A stretch of DNA of 64,000 nt from the NCBI GenBank assembly GCA_902476265.1, contig CABSCP010000006.1, forward strand, positions 1 through 64,000. The letters are read 5' to 3'. Numbering within the stretch: the stretch's first letter is position 1; the number at the start of each line of letters is the position of its first letter. The notes beneath the pieces were generated by a model. The model made no database searches and was not told where the DNA came from. It saw nothing but the letters and a program-made list of their open reading frames with translations. This DNA comes from an uncultured Lachnospiraceae bacterium (lineage in GTDB: Bacteria; Bacillota; Clostridia; Lachnospirales; Lachnospiraceae). Both the position numbers and the translations under genes were made by a program. This document shows, piece by piece, positions 24,207 through 33,301 of this stretch.

Positions 24207-25991
24207 TTAAATCAGAGAAGCATACTGGGACATATAAAGGCGGTAATATTCTCCCTTTAAAGCCATCAGTTCTTCATGGGTTCCCCGCTCCAGGATGTTT
24301 CCTTTGTCCACATACATGATGCAGGAAGCATTTTTAATGGTGGAAAGGCGGTGGGCGATGATGAAGGAGGTACGTCCTTTCAAAAGTTCATTCAGGCCCT
24401 TTTGGAGTACGATTTCGGTTTCCGTGTCGATGCTGGAGGTGGCTTCATCCAGGATCAGGATTTTGGGATCGGCCAGAAGCGCCCGGGCAAAGGAGATCAG
24501 CTGGCGCTGTCCGGCGGACAGACGGCTGCCTCGTTCGTTGACCTGGGTATGGTAACCGTCCTCCATTTCCATGATAAAGTCGTGGGCGCAGACTGTTTTG
24601 GCGGCGCGGATGACTTCTTCATCGGAAGCGGTGAAGTTTCCGTAACGGATGTTATCCATAATGGTGCCGGCGAAAATGAAGCTGTCCTGCATCATAACGC
24701 CCATCTGCTGGCGCAGGGATTTGATGGTAACTCCGGAAATGTCAACGCCGTCAATCAGGATTTGTCCGGAGTCCAGATTATAAAACCGGCTTAACAGGTT
24801 TACCAGAGTGGTTTTTCCCGCTCCGGTGGGGCCCACCACAGCGAAAGAATCCCCCTGCTTTGCAAGGAAGTTCACATCGTTTAAGATCTTGACGCCGGGC
24901 TCATAGCTGAAACAGACGTGTTTAAACTCCACATCACCGTGAATGGGAGGCATTTCCACAGCGCCGGGCGCATCCTTTACGATCACCGGTTCGTCAATGG
25001 TTTCAAAAATGCGCTCCAGATAAGAAATGGCGGTGAGCAGGGAATTGTAAAATCCGGCCAGCGTATTGATGGGCGCCCAGAATCTGCTGATATAGGCGGT
25101 GAAAGCGATCAGCACACCTACGGTGATTCCCGTGGAGCCTCCCATCATCCAGTTGATGCCCAGTACATAGATGGCGGCGGTGGTGACGGTGGAAATGATA
25201 TCCACACTGGGACCCATGGTGAAGTTATACATCACGGCCCGCATCCAGGATTTCCGGTAACCGTTGCTCAAATTGTTAAAAATATCGCTGTTCATCTCTT
25301 CCCGCACAAAGGACTGGGTGACCCGGATGCCGTTGATGCTTTCCGCAATATAGGCATTTAAGTTGGACTGCTTGTTGCTCTGAATCTGCCAGGCTCTCCG
25401 CTGCCGCCTTTTGATAAAAATGATCACGACAGCCAGCACGGGAAGACCGCACAGGCACAAAAGAGTCAGGCGCACATTGAGAAAGAGCATGAACAGAATG
25501 ATAAAAATCAAATTGCACAGGTCTGTGATGGTGTTCAAAATACCGTTGGAAAGCAGGTCGCTTAAACTGTTCACATAGTTTACCACCCGGACCTGGATTT
25601 TTCCGTGAGGACGGTCGTCATAGTAGGAAAAAGGAAGCTCCTGCAAATGCTCAAAAATATCGTACCGCAGGTCATGAATGATCTGCTGGCCGATCAGGTT
25701 GGTGTGTTTGATTTTATACCGCAGGCTGACAGCCGAATATAAGGCGGCCAGCAGAGTCAGAAAACTGTAAAAGAGGATTCCCTTCATATCTTTATTGGGA
25801 ATACAGTCGTCCATAACCCTCTGAAAAAACTGAGGGATCAGCATGGTAAAGGCGGAGGCAGAGAGCATCATGAAAGCCACGCTGACAAACCGTTTCCGGT
25901 AGGGAGTCAGATAACCCAGCAGCCTTTTTAACTGATTGATATCAAATTTATCTTCCAGGATTTCGTCCACATCATATTTATTGCGTGCCAT
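24207..25991 (-). CDS. heterodimeric ABC exporter half, catalytic-site subunit (BmrD/YheH-like)
   Basis: The 594-residue half-transporter has six membrane helices in its first 330 residues and a C-terminal ATPase domain. Walker A is GPTGAGKTT, Walker B LILDEATSS with an intact catalytic Glu, and the switch His is present in IIAHRLST. The signature reads LSAGQ rather than LSGGQ. This is the pattern expected for the partner that supplies the good Walker motifs in an asymmetric pair. It begins 6 bases after the stop of the upstream ABC half and follows GGGAG. Such pairs export drugs or lipophilic compounds, with substrate inferred only from family. Confidence 0.9.
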   Translation of the reverse strand: MARNKYDVDEILEDKFDINQLKRLLGYLTPYRKRFVSVAFMMLSASAFTMLIPQFFQRVMDDCIPNKDMKGILFYSFLTLLAALYSAVSLRYKIKHTNLIGQQIIHDLRYDIFEHLQELPFSYYDDRPHGKIQVRVVNYVNSLSDLLSNGILNTITDLCNLIFIILFMLFLNVRLTLLCLCGLPVLAVVIIFIKRRQRRAWQIQSNKQSNLNAYIAESINGIRVTQSFVREEMNSDIFNNLSNGYRKSWMRAVMYNFTMGPSVDIISTVTTAAIYVLGINWMMGGSTGITVGVLIAFTAYISRFWAPINTLAGFYNSLLTAISYLERIFETIDEPVIVKDAPGAVEMPPIHGDVEFKHVCFSYEPGVKILNDVNFLAKQGDSFAVVGPTGAGKTTLVNLLSRFYNLDSGQILIDGVDISGVTIKSLRQQMGVMMQDSFIFAGTIMDNIRYGNFTASDEEVIRAAKTVCAHDFIMEMEDGYHTQVNERGSRLSAGQRQLISFARALLADPKILILDEATSSIDTETEIVLQKGLNELLKGRTSFIIAHRLSTIKNASCIMYVDKGNILERGTHEELMALKGEYYRLYMSQYASLI

Positions 25992-25997
25992 AGCTGC

Positions 25998-27770
25998 TCA
26001 CTCCCTTCTTCCTGTACTGTTTAAAAATGCCGCTTTCTCTTCCTGGGACGGCAGTTCGCCGTACTGATGGGAGAAGGCGCTGGCATAATAGCCGCCTTTT
26101 TGCAAAAGCTCCTGGTGGGTGCCCTGCTCGATGATGCGGCCGTTGTCCATTACCAGGATCAGATCCGCATCCTTAATGGAGGAGATCCGGTAAGCGATGA
26201 CGAAGATCGTGCACTGGCCGTCCAGCTTTTTGAGCTGGTTTTGGATATAACTTTCCGTTTCCATATCCACAGCGGAGGTGGTATCGTCCAGGATCAGGAT
26301 AGAGGGCTTTTTCAGCAGTGCCCGGGCCAGGGAAATGCGCTGCTTCTGGCCTCCGGAAAGCCCCACGCCCCGCTCTCCTACGATGGTATCATAGCCGTCG
26401 GGCAGATTCTTGATAAAGTGATTGGCATCCGCCATGATGGCGGCTTCTTTGATCTGTTCAAAGGAACAGTCGGGCCGGCCGTATGCGATATTTCCCTCGA
26501 TGGTATCGGAAAACAGAAAAATGTCCTGCATCGCCATGCCGATATTGTCCCTGAGATCATAAAGGTTTAAGTCCTTTACATTGATGCCGTCCACCAGCAC
26601 TTCGCCGGAGGTGGCATCCACAAAACGGCAGAGCAGATTCATGACTGTGGATTTGCCGGCGCCGGTGGAACCCAGAATGCCGATGGTCTGCCCTTTTTTG
26701 GCGGTGAAGCTGATATTTTTTACAATATCCTCATCATCCGCGGTATAGGATACGTTCCGAAACTCCACATTGCCTTCCATTTTCTTGCGCTCGATGGGAG
26801 AGGCGGGCATTTTTACATGAGGTTCTTCCGTATAAGTGGCATAGATTTTTTCCACGGAGGTGATGAAACGGTGGATATCATTGACCCACCATCCGGCCAT
26901 CCGCAGCGGGGCGGTCAGCATCCAGAGATAGCCGTTGACCGTAACCAGATTACCCATCGTGATTTCCCCTTCTATGACCATCCAACCCCCATAGAGCATC
27001 AAAACCACATTGAGCACATAGGAGAGCACTTCAAAAACAGGAAGATATTTCATCCAGATTTTGGAGGAAGCCAGCTGTGCCTGCATGTAAGCGTCATTTT
27101 CCTTATTGAATTTTTCAATTTCATAATCTTCTTTGGCGAAGGCCTTTACCACCCGGTTGCCGCTGACATTTTCCTGCACAAAGGCGTTTAAGGAAGAAAA
27201 GCAGTTGCGGATGTGCTGGAAGGTGGGGCGGACGGCTTTGGACTGCCGCCAGGTGGTGAGAGCGGTAAAGGGCAGTACCACCAGCATGCACAGCGCCAGT
27301 TTTACGTTCACCGTAAAAATCATGAACAGGGCAAAGCCGAACAGGAGGATATTTTCATAGACCGCATAAATGATATAAGCCACAAAGTGCCGGATGGCAT
27401 CCATATCACCGGTCTGCCGGCTCATCAGGTCGCCGGTTTTCTTCTTATTATAGAAGGAAAAATCTTCCAGAAGCAGACGGCGGTATACTTTGTCCCTCAT
27501 ATCAAAAAGCACGCCCTGGGAACAGGTTTCAAAAATGACCTGGTAAAAGAAGCGGAAAACGCCCCGCACCAGGGTCACTGCCAAAAGGACAGCGATCAGC
27601 TTCGGCAGCAGGTCAGTCTGTCTGTCCCGGATCACGTTATCCACAATGAGGCCGGAAACATACGGGTTCACGATGGCCAGTACGGAAATGACAGTGGTCA
27701 TCAAAAGCCCCGCCAGCAGCAGGAACCGGTATTTCCGTAAAAAGCCCCAGAACCATTTCATAGGTGTCAT
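25998..27770 (-). CDS. heterodimeric ABC exporter half with degenerate site (BmrC/YheI-like)
   Basis: The 590-residue half-transporter starts at 27770 after AAAGGAGAG. It has six N-terminal membrane segments and a C-terminal ATPase with Walker A GSTGAGKST and a canonical signature LSGGQKQR. The Walker B ends in LILDDTTSA, with Asp where the catalytic Glu should be, and the switch motif is AYRISS with Tyr replacing His. Its own ATP site should therefore hydrolyse poorly, while its good LSGGQ would complete the partner's active site. It is first in a two-gene operon divergent from an AraC-family regulator. Confidence 0.9.
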   Translation of the reverse strand: MTPMKWFWGFLRKYRFLLLAGLLMTTVISVLAIVNPYVSGLIVDNVIRDRQTDLLPKLIAVLLAVTLVRGVFRFFYQVIFETCSQGVLFDMRDKVYRRLLLEDFSFYNKKKTGDLMSRQTGDMDAIRHFVAYIIYAVYENILLFGFALFMIFTVNVKLALCMLVVLPFTALTTWRQSKAVRPTFQHIRNCFSSLNAFVQENVSGNRVVKAFAKEDYEIEKFNKENDAYMQAQLASSKIWMKYLPVFEVLSYVLNVVLMLYGGWMVIEGEITMGNLVTVNGYLWMLTAPLRMAGWWVNDIHRFITSVEKIYATYTEEPHVKMPASPIERKKMEGNVEFRNVSYTADDEDIVKNISFTAKKGQTIGILGSTGAGKSTVMNLLCRFVDATSGEVLVDGINVKDLNLYDLRDNIGMAMQDIFLFSDTIEGNIAYGRPDCSFEQIKEAAIMADANHFIKNLPDGYDTIVGERGVGLSGGQKQRISLARALLKKPSILILDDTTSAVDMETESYIQNQLKKLDGQCTIFVIAYRISSIKDADLILVMDNGRIIEQGTHQELLQKGGYYASAFSHQYGELPSQEEKAAFLNSTGRRE

Positions 27771-27830
27771 AATAGCTCTCCTTTATGTTTTCAGGATAAA
27801 ATTCAGGCCGCCGCCGGGCAGAACGGTGAA

Positions 27831-27863
27831 GTACAAACTGCTCTTTGCCAGACCTGTACAAAC
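27831..27863. promoter_or_regulatory. direct repeat, candidate AraC operator
   Basis: GTACAAAC occurs at 27831-27838 and 27856-27863, 25 bases start to start, in the 199-base space between the divergent ABC exporter and AraC genes. Direct repeats of this kind suit an AraC-type dimer. No strong core promoter could be assigned here. Confidence 0.45.
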
Positions 27864-27969
27864 AAATCTATTGCATTTACTCACAGAATTAAATGTACTT
27901 TCTTGCAACTTTCATGTAAAATGTTGTTTAGCTGACAGAGTAGGAAAAGCGGACAGAGGAGTACACAAA

Positions 27970-28827
27970 ATGGAACAGGAACATGATATTTTCCGGGAGG
28001 ACTTTAACCCTACATTTTTATTTACCTGGAAAGGAATCCGTACCCGGGATGAAAATAATTACCACAGCCATGAGCACCTGGAGGTCTGTTATATTCAGTC
28101 CGGAAAGGGGAGGCACCGGCTGGACGGGCAGGTTTATGACATACAGGAAGGGGATCTGATCATCATCAATGCGGGGGTTTATCATCAGGCGCTGGTCGGC
28201 AGCGAAGGCCGCCCCATGGTGGAATTTTATGTGGGGCTTACGGATATTTGCCTGGCGGGCCTGAAACGAAATCATTTTCCCCTGAAAAACGGCTGCCCTG
28301 TGCTGCACACGTCGGGTGATTTGAAGACGAAACTGAGCAGGCTGTGCGTGTCCATGGAGGCGGAAAAGGACATCTGCCGTCCCGGCCGCTATTACATGTT
28401 AAAAACCTATGCCATGCAGATGCTGCTGCTTTTGCTGCGGGAACAGGAACAGCCGGCAGGGGAACGCCCCACGGGACAGTATTCCTTTGAATCGGTAAAC
28501 CGGAAGTACATTGTGGAAAAGATCATGGATTATTTTGAGGATCATTATGCCCGGAAGATATCCCTGGATCAGATTGCCGGAAATATGTATTTGAGCCCCT
28601 TTTATATTTCCAAGATTTTCAAGGCGGAAACCGGAGATACCCCCATCCACTGCCTGATCGACATACGGCTGCAAAAGGCCAGGGAACTTCTGCTTAAAGA
28701 CAGGGAGCTGAGCATCCAGGAAGCAGCGGCACAGGTGGGATATGAAGATGCCTATCATTTCAGCAAGCTGTTTAAGAAAAAGTTCGGCGTATCGCCGTCT
28801 GCGCTGCGCCGGCAGGAAAGGGAATAA
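27970..28827 (+). CDS. AraC-family transcriptional regulator with cupin sensor domain
   Basis: The 285-residue product starts at 27970 after AGAGGAG. The N-terminal part is a cupin-like AraC ligand domain (NYHSHEHLEVCYIQSG, GDLIIINAGVYHQ with paired His). The C-terminal 100 residues form the double helix-turn-helix (LDQIAGNMYLSPFYISKIFK and AAAQVGYEDAYHFSKLFKKKFG). It is divergent from the two-gene ABC exporter and probably regulates it. The inducer is unknown. A TRIC-like membrane protein follows after 4 bases and may be cotranscribed. Confidence 0.88.
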   Translation: MEQEHDIFREDFNPTFLFTWKGIRTRDENNYHSHEHLEVCYIQSGKGRHRLDGQVYDIQEGDLIIINAGVYHQALVGSEGRPMVEFYVGLTDICLAGLKRNHFPLKNGCPVLHTSGDLKTKLSRLCVSMEAEKDICRPGRYYMLKTYAMQMLLLLLREQEQPAGERPTGQYSFESVNRKYIVEKIMDYFEDHYARKISLDQIAGNMYLSPFYISKIFKAETGDTPIHCLIDIRLQKARELLLKDRELSIQEAAAQVGYEDAYHFSKLFKKKFGVSPSALRRQERE

Positions 28828-28831
28828 GGTC

Positions 28832-29473
28832 ATGGAGAATCCGATTATTTTTGCGGCAGAAATCGTAGGCACGATTGCCTTTGCATCCTCCGGCGCAATG
28901 CTGGGAATCCGGAAGAACCTGGATTTGTTCGGCGTGCTGGTGCTGGGGCTTTGTGTGGCCGTAGGCGGCGGAATCGTGCGGGATATCATTTTGGGACTCA
29001 CGCCGCCCGGCGCATTTAAAAATCCCAGCTATGCGCTGGTAGCACTTGGGACTTCCATTCTGTTGTTTCTCGTGGTATATATAAAGCAGGAAATCTTAAA
29101 CAGCGGTTATCTTTTGATTTATGAAAGGATCATGAATTACTGCGATGCGGTGGGACTGGGGATTTTTACCGTGGTAGGGGTTTATACGGCTTACAGCCAG
29201 GGATACCGGGGGAAGTTTTTCCTGATTTTTCTGGGGATGCTCACCGGAATCGGCGGGGGCATCATCCGGGACGTGCTGGCGGATACGCTGCCCTTTATTT
29301 TGTACAAGCATATATATGCGGTGGCCGCCCTGATCGGCGCATTTGTGTGCGCCATGCTGATCGGGAGGCACCTGTATCTGGCTATGGGGGCGGGAACCGC
29401 CGTGATTATTTTGATCCGGCTACTGGCCAGCAGATTCTGCTGGGATCTGCCCAGACCGCTGCATGAAAAATAA
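28832..29473 (+). CDS. TRIC/UPF0126 (YicG-type) channel-like membrane protein
   Basis: The 213-residue protein has about seven membrane segments and two repeats of the family hallmark: GGGIVRDIILG in the first half and GIGGGIIRDVLAD in the second. FASSGAMLGIRK is the typical N-terminal loop. Bacterial members form trimeric monovalent-cation channels related to TRIC; some members have been linked to glycine transport. The start at 28832 follows AAGG and lies 4 bases after the AraC gene, so it may share its transcript. Confidence 0.85.
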   Translation: MENPIIFAAEIVGTIAFASSGAMLGIRKNLDLFGVLVLGLCVAVGGGIVRDIILGLTPPGAFKNPSYALVALGTSILLFLVVYIKQEILNSGYLLIYERIMNYCDAVGLGIFTVVGVYTAYSQGYRGKFFLIFLGMLTGIGGGIIRDVLADTLPFILYKHIYAVAALIGAFVCAMLIGRHLYLAMGAGTAVIILIRLLASRFCWDLPRPLHEK

Positions 29474-29517
29474 ATGTGGGAAAGGATGCGCCGTTTTGCG
29501 GCAGAATGGAGAAGAGT

Positions 29518-29991
29518 ATGAGATTATTGATTAAACAGAGAGTGTTTTCCTGGACGGATACCTATGATGTTTATGATGAGAATGAAAATGCCAAATATTT
29601 TGTGAAAGCGGATTTCTTTACGCTGGGACATCAGATCCATGTATTTGACAGAAATGACAGGGAAGTGGGAGGCGTTTATCAGAAACTGCTGACATTTCTT
29701 CCGGCCTTTGAGGTGGAGCTGGGCGGACAGAAAGTGGGGACGATCCAGAAAAAGTTTTCCCTGTTTTCTCCCCGCTATGAAGTGGATTATAACGGATGGC
29801 ATGTGGAAGGCGACTTCCTGGGCTGGGACTATGATGTCTGCGACGGCTGTTCTGTGACCGCCCACATCCATAAAGAACTGCTGCACTGGGGGGACACCTA
29901 TGTGATCGATTTTGAAAGACCGGAGGATGAGCTTTTGTGCCTGCTTCTGGTGATCGCCATTGATGCGGCAAACTGCAGCGACGGCAACTAA
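29518..29991 (+). CDS. LURP-one-related / YxjI-like protein
   Basis: The 157-residue product starts at 29518 after GGAGAAGAG. It is beta-rich with the pattern of the LURP-one-related (Tubby/scramblase-like) family: an initial MRLLIKQRVFSWTDTYDV, YFVKADFFTLGHQIHVFD, and repeated short strands to VIAIDAANCSDGN at the end. The biochemical role of bacterial members is unknown; eukaryotic relatives bind lipids. The family assignment is by eye. It lies between a TRIC-like channel and an acyltransferase. Confidence 0.75.
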   Translation: MRLLIKQRVFSWTDTYDVYDENENAKYFVKADFFTLGHQIHVFDRNDREVGGVYQKLLTFLPAFEVELGGQKVGTIQKKFSLFSPRYEVDYNGWHVEGDFLGWDYDVCDGCSVTAHIHKELLHWGDTYVIDFERPEDELLCLLLVIAIDAANCSDGN

Positions 29992-30049
29992 AAGGCGCAG
30001 GACAGGAGAAGGGGACTTTCTGTTTTCGGGGTTACGGAAAGGGACTTCA

Positions 30050-31132
30050 ATGGAAAGACATTTAAAGAGCGGCCGTAATTACCAAATGGACAATATCAAA
30101 TGCCTGCTGATTTTTTCGGTGGTGTTTGGACATATGCTGGAACTGTTTATGGGGAAAAGCGGGCCCGACAGGGCCTTGTATCTGGTCATTTATTCCTTCC
30201 ATATGCCTTTGTTTGCCTTTGTTTCGGGAGCCTTTGCCGGATTTGATCCGGTCCGCATCAAAAACAGGATGATCTATCCCTATCTGGTTTTTCAGACGTT
30301 CTATATCCTGTTTGCCAACCATGTACTGGGGACGGAAATCAGTCTGCAGTATACGACACCTTATTGGCTGCTTTGGTACCTGTTCGCTACGGTGGCCTGG
30401 AATCTGGCGCTGCCGTTAGTTGAGGCGGATTCGACGGGGAAAAAACTGACTTTTTTGGGAGCAGCGTTTGCAGCGGCGGTGTTGATCGGATTTGATAATA
30501 AGGCGGGATATTATCTGTCCTTTTCCCGGATAGTGGAATTTTTTCCTTTTTTTCTCATGGGATATTACAGCAGGGACTTAAAGGAAAGCGCGAGACGAAG
30601 GATCGGTGTTGTGCAGAGTCACCGGCTGAAAATTTTTCTGGCCGTGGGCTGTATGCTTTTTATTTCTCTGGCGGTGGGCGTGATCAGCGCCAACGAGGAC
30701 GATATCCGTTCCCTTTGGCTGTATGGTTCCAGCTCGTATGAAAAGGCGGATTACGGATGGCAGCTGCGGACGCTGTGTATGGCGGTTGCCACAGGATGGC
30801 TGGGATTTTTTATCACCGTTGTTCCGGTGCGGCGCATCCCTCTCCTTTCCAACATTGGGGCGAATACGATGACAATATACCTGCTCCATGGGTTTGTGAT
30901 CCGTTTTCTGAAAATGAAGAAGATCTTTCGTCTCACCGGACATCCCATGCTGCTGGCATTTCTGCTGACAGGGATTTTGTTGTTGATGCTGTCGGCGGAT
31001 CCGATCAAAAAGCTGTTGAGACCGTTTACGGATTTTGACGCGCTTAAACGGGCGGCCGGAGGAAATTTTGCCGGAATAGGAAGAACAAAAAACGGAAGAG
31101 GTTTCTTACAGAAAAGAGGAGAAAGAAATTGA
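30050..31132 (+). CDS. acyltransferase 3 family membrane protein (OafA/WecH-like)
   Basis: The 360-residue integral membrane protein starts at 30050 (AAAGGGAC upstream). It has about ten hydrophobic segments. The first cytoplasmic loop and helix, YQMDNIKCLLIFSVVFGHMLEL, carries the conserved His expected of acyltransferase 3 enzymes, and SFHMPLFAFVSGAFAG follows. Such proteins acylate surface sugars or other envelope compounds using acyl-CoA. Its stop overlaps the TTG start of the following AraC gene (TTGA), suggesting coupled translation and control. Confidence 0.85.
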   Translation: MERHLKSGRNYQMDNIKCLLIFSVVFGHMLELFMGKSGPDRALYLVIYSFHMPLFAFVSGAFAGFDPVRIKNRMIYPYLVFQTFYILFANHVLGTEISLQYTTPYWLLWYLFATVAWNLALPLVEADSTGKKLTFLGAAFAAAVLIGFDNKAGYYLSFSRIVEFFPFFLMGYYSRDLKESARRRIGVVQSHRLKIFLAVGCMLFISLAVGVISANEDDIRSLWLYGSSSYEKADYGWQLRTLCMAVATGWLGFFITVVPVRRIPLLSNIGANTMTIYLLHGFVIRFLKMKKIFRLTGHPMLLAFLLTGILLLMLSADPIKKLLRPFTDFDALKRAAGGNFAGIGRTKNGRGFLQKRGERN

Positions 31133-32037
31133 AAAAAAGACAGGCAGTTCAGCTTCGCAGCGGCAGCAGAGAAGAAATTATGCCGGATTTTTCACCGGAT
31201 TTTCCTTATATTGCATCCTATGTGGAAATGGACCGTTTGACAGGAAACTTTGTGCCCTGGCATTGGCATAAGGAGATTGAACTTTTCTATATTCTGGAAG
31301 GAAATCTGGAGTATGATACGCCAAAGGGAAAAACTTTGTTCGGTCCCGGATCGGCCGGAATTGTCAATTCCAATGTGCTGCATCGCACCAGTATGGGCAG
31401 GGAGGGGAAGAAAACAGCCGCATATATTCATTTGTTTGATCCTGTTTTTATCAGCGGCAGCAGAGGAAGCCGGATTGACCGTAAATATGTGACCCCCTTT
31501 GTCACCGCAGCACAGCTGGAGATCGTGGGCCTGTATCCGCAGCAGGAAGAGAGCCGGGCGCTGCTGGAGGCTGTGCGGCAGTCTTTTGAGATTGATGAAA
31601 CAAAACCGGCTTATGAACTGAAGCTGAGAAACAGCCTTTCGGAAATCTGGGTTCAGATGTTTTCCGCTGTAAAACTTCTCCTGAAAGAAAAGGGAATTTC
31701 GGGGAAGACGGATGAAAAAGCGAAGCGGATGCTGGCTTTTATCCATGAAAATTATGGCGGTAAACTTACGGTCTCCGAGATTGCGGGAGCCGCATTTATC
31801 AGCGAAAGGGAATGCTTCCGCACCTTTCATGAATGTCTCCATATGACTCCGGCGGAATATCTGACAGACTGCAGGCTGCAGGCCGCGTGCCGGATGCTGG
31901 TGAACGGAAATGACAGCATTACCCGGATCAGCCAAACATGCGGCTTTTCCTCCAGCAGCTATTTTGGCAAAATTTTCCGGAGCGCATTGGGCTGTACTCC
32001 TTTGGAATACCGGCGCAGAGGGCGCAAAGACGGATAA
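31129..32037 (+). CDS. AraC-family transcriptional regulator
   Basis: The 302-residue product uses a TTG start at 31129, supported by AAGAGGAGA 7 to 8 bases upstream and by the four-base overlap with the acyltransferase stop. The N-terminal cupin-like domain has WHWHKEIELFYILEG and later FGPGSAGIVNSNVLHR. The C-terminal domain has two helix-turn-helix units (VSEIAGAAFISERECFRTFHE and ISQTCGFSSSSYFGKIFR). It is followed by a terminator. Targets are unknown; the neighbouring acyltransferase is the simplest guess. Confidence 0.87.
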   Translation: MKKRQAVQLRSGSREEIMPDFSPDFPYIASYVEMDRLTGNFVPWHWHKEIELFYILEGNLEYDTPKGKTLFGPGSAGIVNSNVLHRTSMGREGKKTAAYIHLFDPVFISGSRGSRIDRKYVTPFVTAAQLEIVGLYPQQEESRALLEAVRQSFEIDETKPAYELKLRNSLSEIWVQMFSAVKLLLKEKGISGKTDEKAKRMLAFIHENYGGKLTVSEIAGAAFISERECFRTFHECLHMTPAEYLTDCRLQAACRMLVNGNDSITRISQTCGFSSSSYFGKIFRSALGCTPLEYRRRGRKDG

Positions 32038-32057
32038 ACAGGAAGCTTTTATGGTTG

Positions 32058-32094
32058 GCCCGGCTATTTTGAAAAATAGCCGGGCGTATTTTTG
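32058..32094 (+). terminator. terminator after AraC gene
   Basis: GCCCGGCTATTT pairs with AAATAGCCGGGC around a very short loop, followed by TATTTTT. It may also serve the convergent yeiH-like gene in part. Confidence 0.85.
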
Positions 32095-32110
32095 AGAAAC
32101 CTTTTTGGTT

Positions 32111-33139
32111 TTACCAGATATGGATCAGGCGCTGCATGAAAAGGCTCACCGCTGTAATGGCCGCCCAGCAGCAGGCACCCATGAGAATGGCCTTTCCGCC
32201 GGTTTTCACCATTTTCACGATATCGGTGTTTAGGCCGATGGCTGCCATGGCCATGACAATAAAAAATTTGGACAGTTTTTTCAGGGGAGAGAAGAAACCG
32301 GCATCCAGGCCAAAGGCGGAAGATACGGTGGTGATGACAGAAGCGAGCAGGAAGAAGAGGATGAAAAACGGAAACACTTTTTTCAATTGAAAGGTATTTT
32401 CCGTGTCCGAAGAAGTTCTGCGCGCTTTTGCCATGCCATAGAAAGCGAGAAAAAGGGTGATGGGGATGATCGCCAGGGTGCGGGTGAGCTTGACAATGGT
32501 TGCGGCGTTGAGCGTATTGGCCCCCGGATGCATGCCGTCCCAGGCTGTGGCTGCAGCGGTCACAGAAGAAGTATCGTTGATGGCAGTTCCGGCAAACAGG
32601 CCGAACCCGGCATGGGACATTCCCAAAATAACGCCCAGGGTCGGAAAGAGAAGGGCGGCGATCACATTGAAAAGAAAGATGACCGAGATGGACTGGGCGA
32701 TTTCCTCATCGTTTGCCTTGATGACCGGAGCGGTGGCCGCGATTGCGGAACCGCCGCAGACAGAGGAGCCGACGCCGATCAGTGTGGAAATGTTAGCAGG
32801 CATCCGCATAATTTTATGTAAAAGAAACGCGGTAATCAGGGAAGTGGAAATGGTGGAAATAATGATCGGCAGGGAGATGGTGCCCACCTTCACGATTTCC
32901 GAAAGATTCAGACCAAAGCCGAGTAAAATAACGGCATACTGAAGAATCTTTTTGGAAGTATATTGAATTCCCTGACGGGTGCGTTTTTTTTCACGATAAA
33001 AGCAGGAGATGATCATTCCGGTGAGAATGGCGAAAACGGGCCCTCCGATGATCGGGAATCTGTGGCCGGCCATCTGACAGGGAACGGCGATGCAGAGGCA
33101 TAATAGAACTCCGGGTAAATAATTTTTGATCTTTTGCAT
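32111..33139 (-). CDS. yeiH: YeiH-family putative membrane transporter (UPF0324)
   Basis: The 342-residue protein has about ten membrane segments with family motifs: [30 protein letters not shown] and [15 protein letters not shown], then [18 protein letters not shown] near the end. UPF0324/YeiH proteins are annotated as putative sulfate exporters; direct evidence is thin. The start at 33139 is chosen because GGAGGA lies about 5 bases upstream; a TTG further up overlaps that site. No LysR regulator is adjacent, unlike in many genomes. An AACGAT-N11-ATCGTT inverted repeat upstream (about 33225-33250) is a possible operator. Confidence 0.82.
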   Translation of the reverse strand: MQKIKNYLPGVLLCLCIAVPCQMAGHRFPIIGGPVFAILTGMIISCFYREKKRTRQGIQYTSKKILQYAVILLGFGLNLSEIVKVGTISLPIIISTISTSLITAFLLHKIMRMPANISTLIGVGSSVCGGSAIAATAPVIKANDEEIAQSISVIFLFNVIAALLFPTLGVILGMSHAGFGLFAGTAINDTSSVTAAATAWDGMHPGANTLNAATIVKLTRTLAIIPITLFLAFYGMAKARRTSSDTENTFQLKKVFPFFILFFLLASVITTVSSAFGLDAGFFSPLKKLSKFFIVMAMAAIGLNTDIVKMVKTGGKAILMGACCWAAITAVSLFMQRLIHIW

Positions 33140-33301
33140 GATTTCCTCCAAAATAATTTACTGTAATTTGAGCGCTGGACGGGGGCAGTTTTGCCGCGCG
33201 CAACATGCCCAGTCTACCGGAATTGAACGATTTTGTAAAATTATCGTTTTTTATATTACAATAATATTTTGTTATGTATAAAAGATCAAAAAAATCCGGC
33301 A

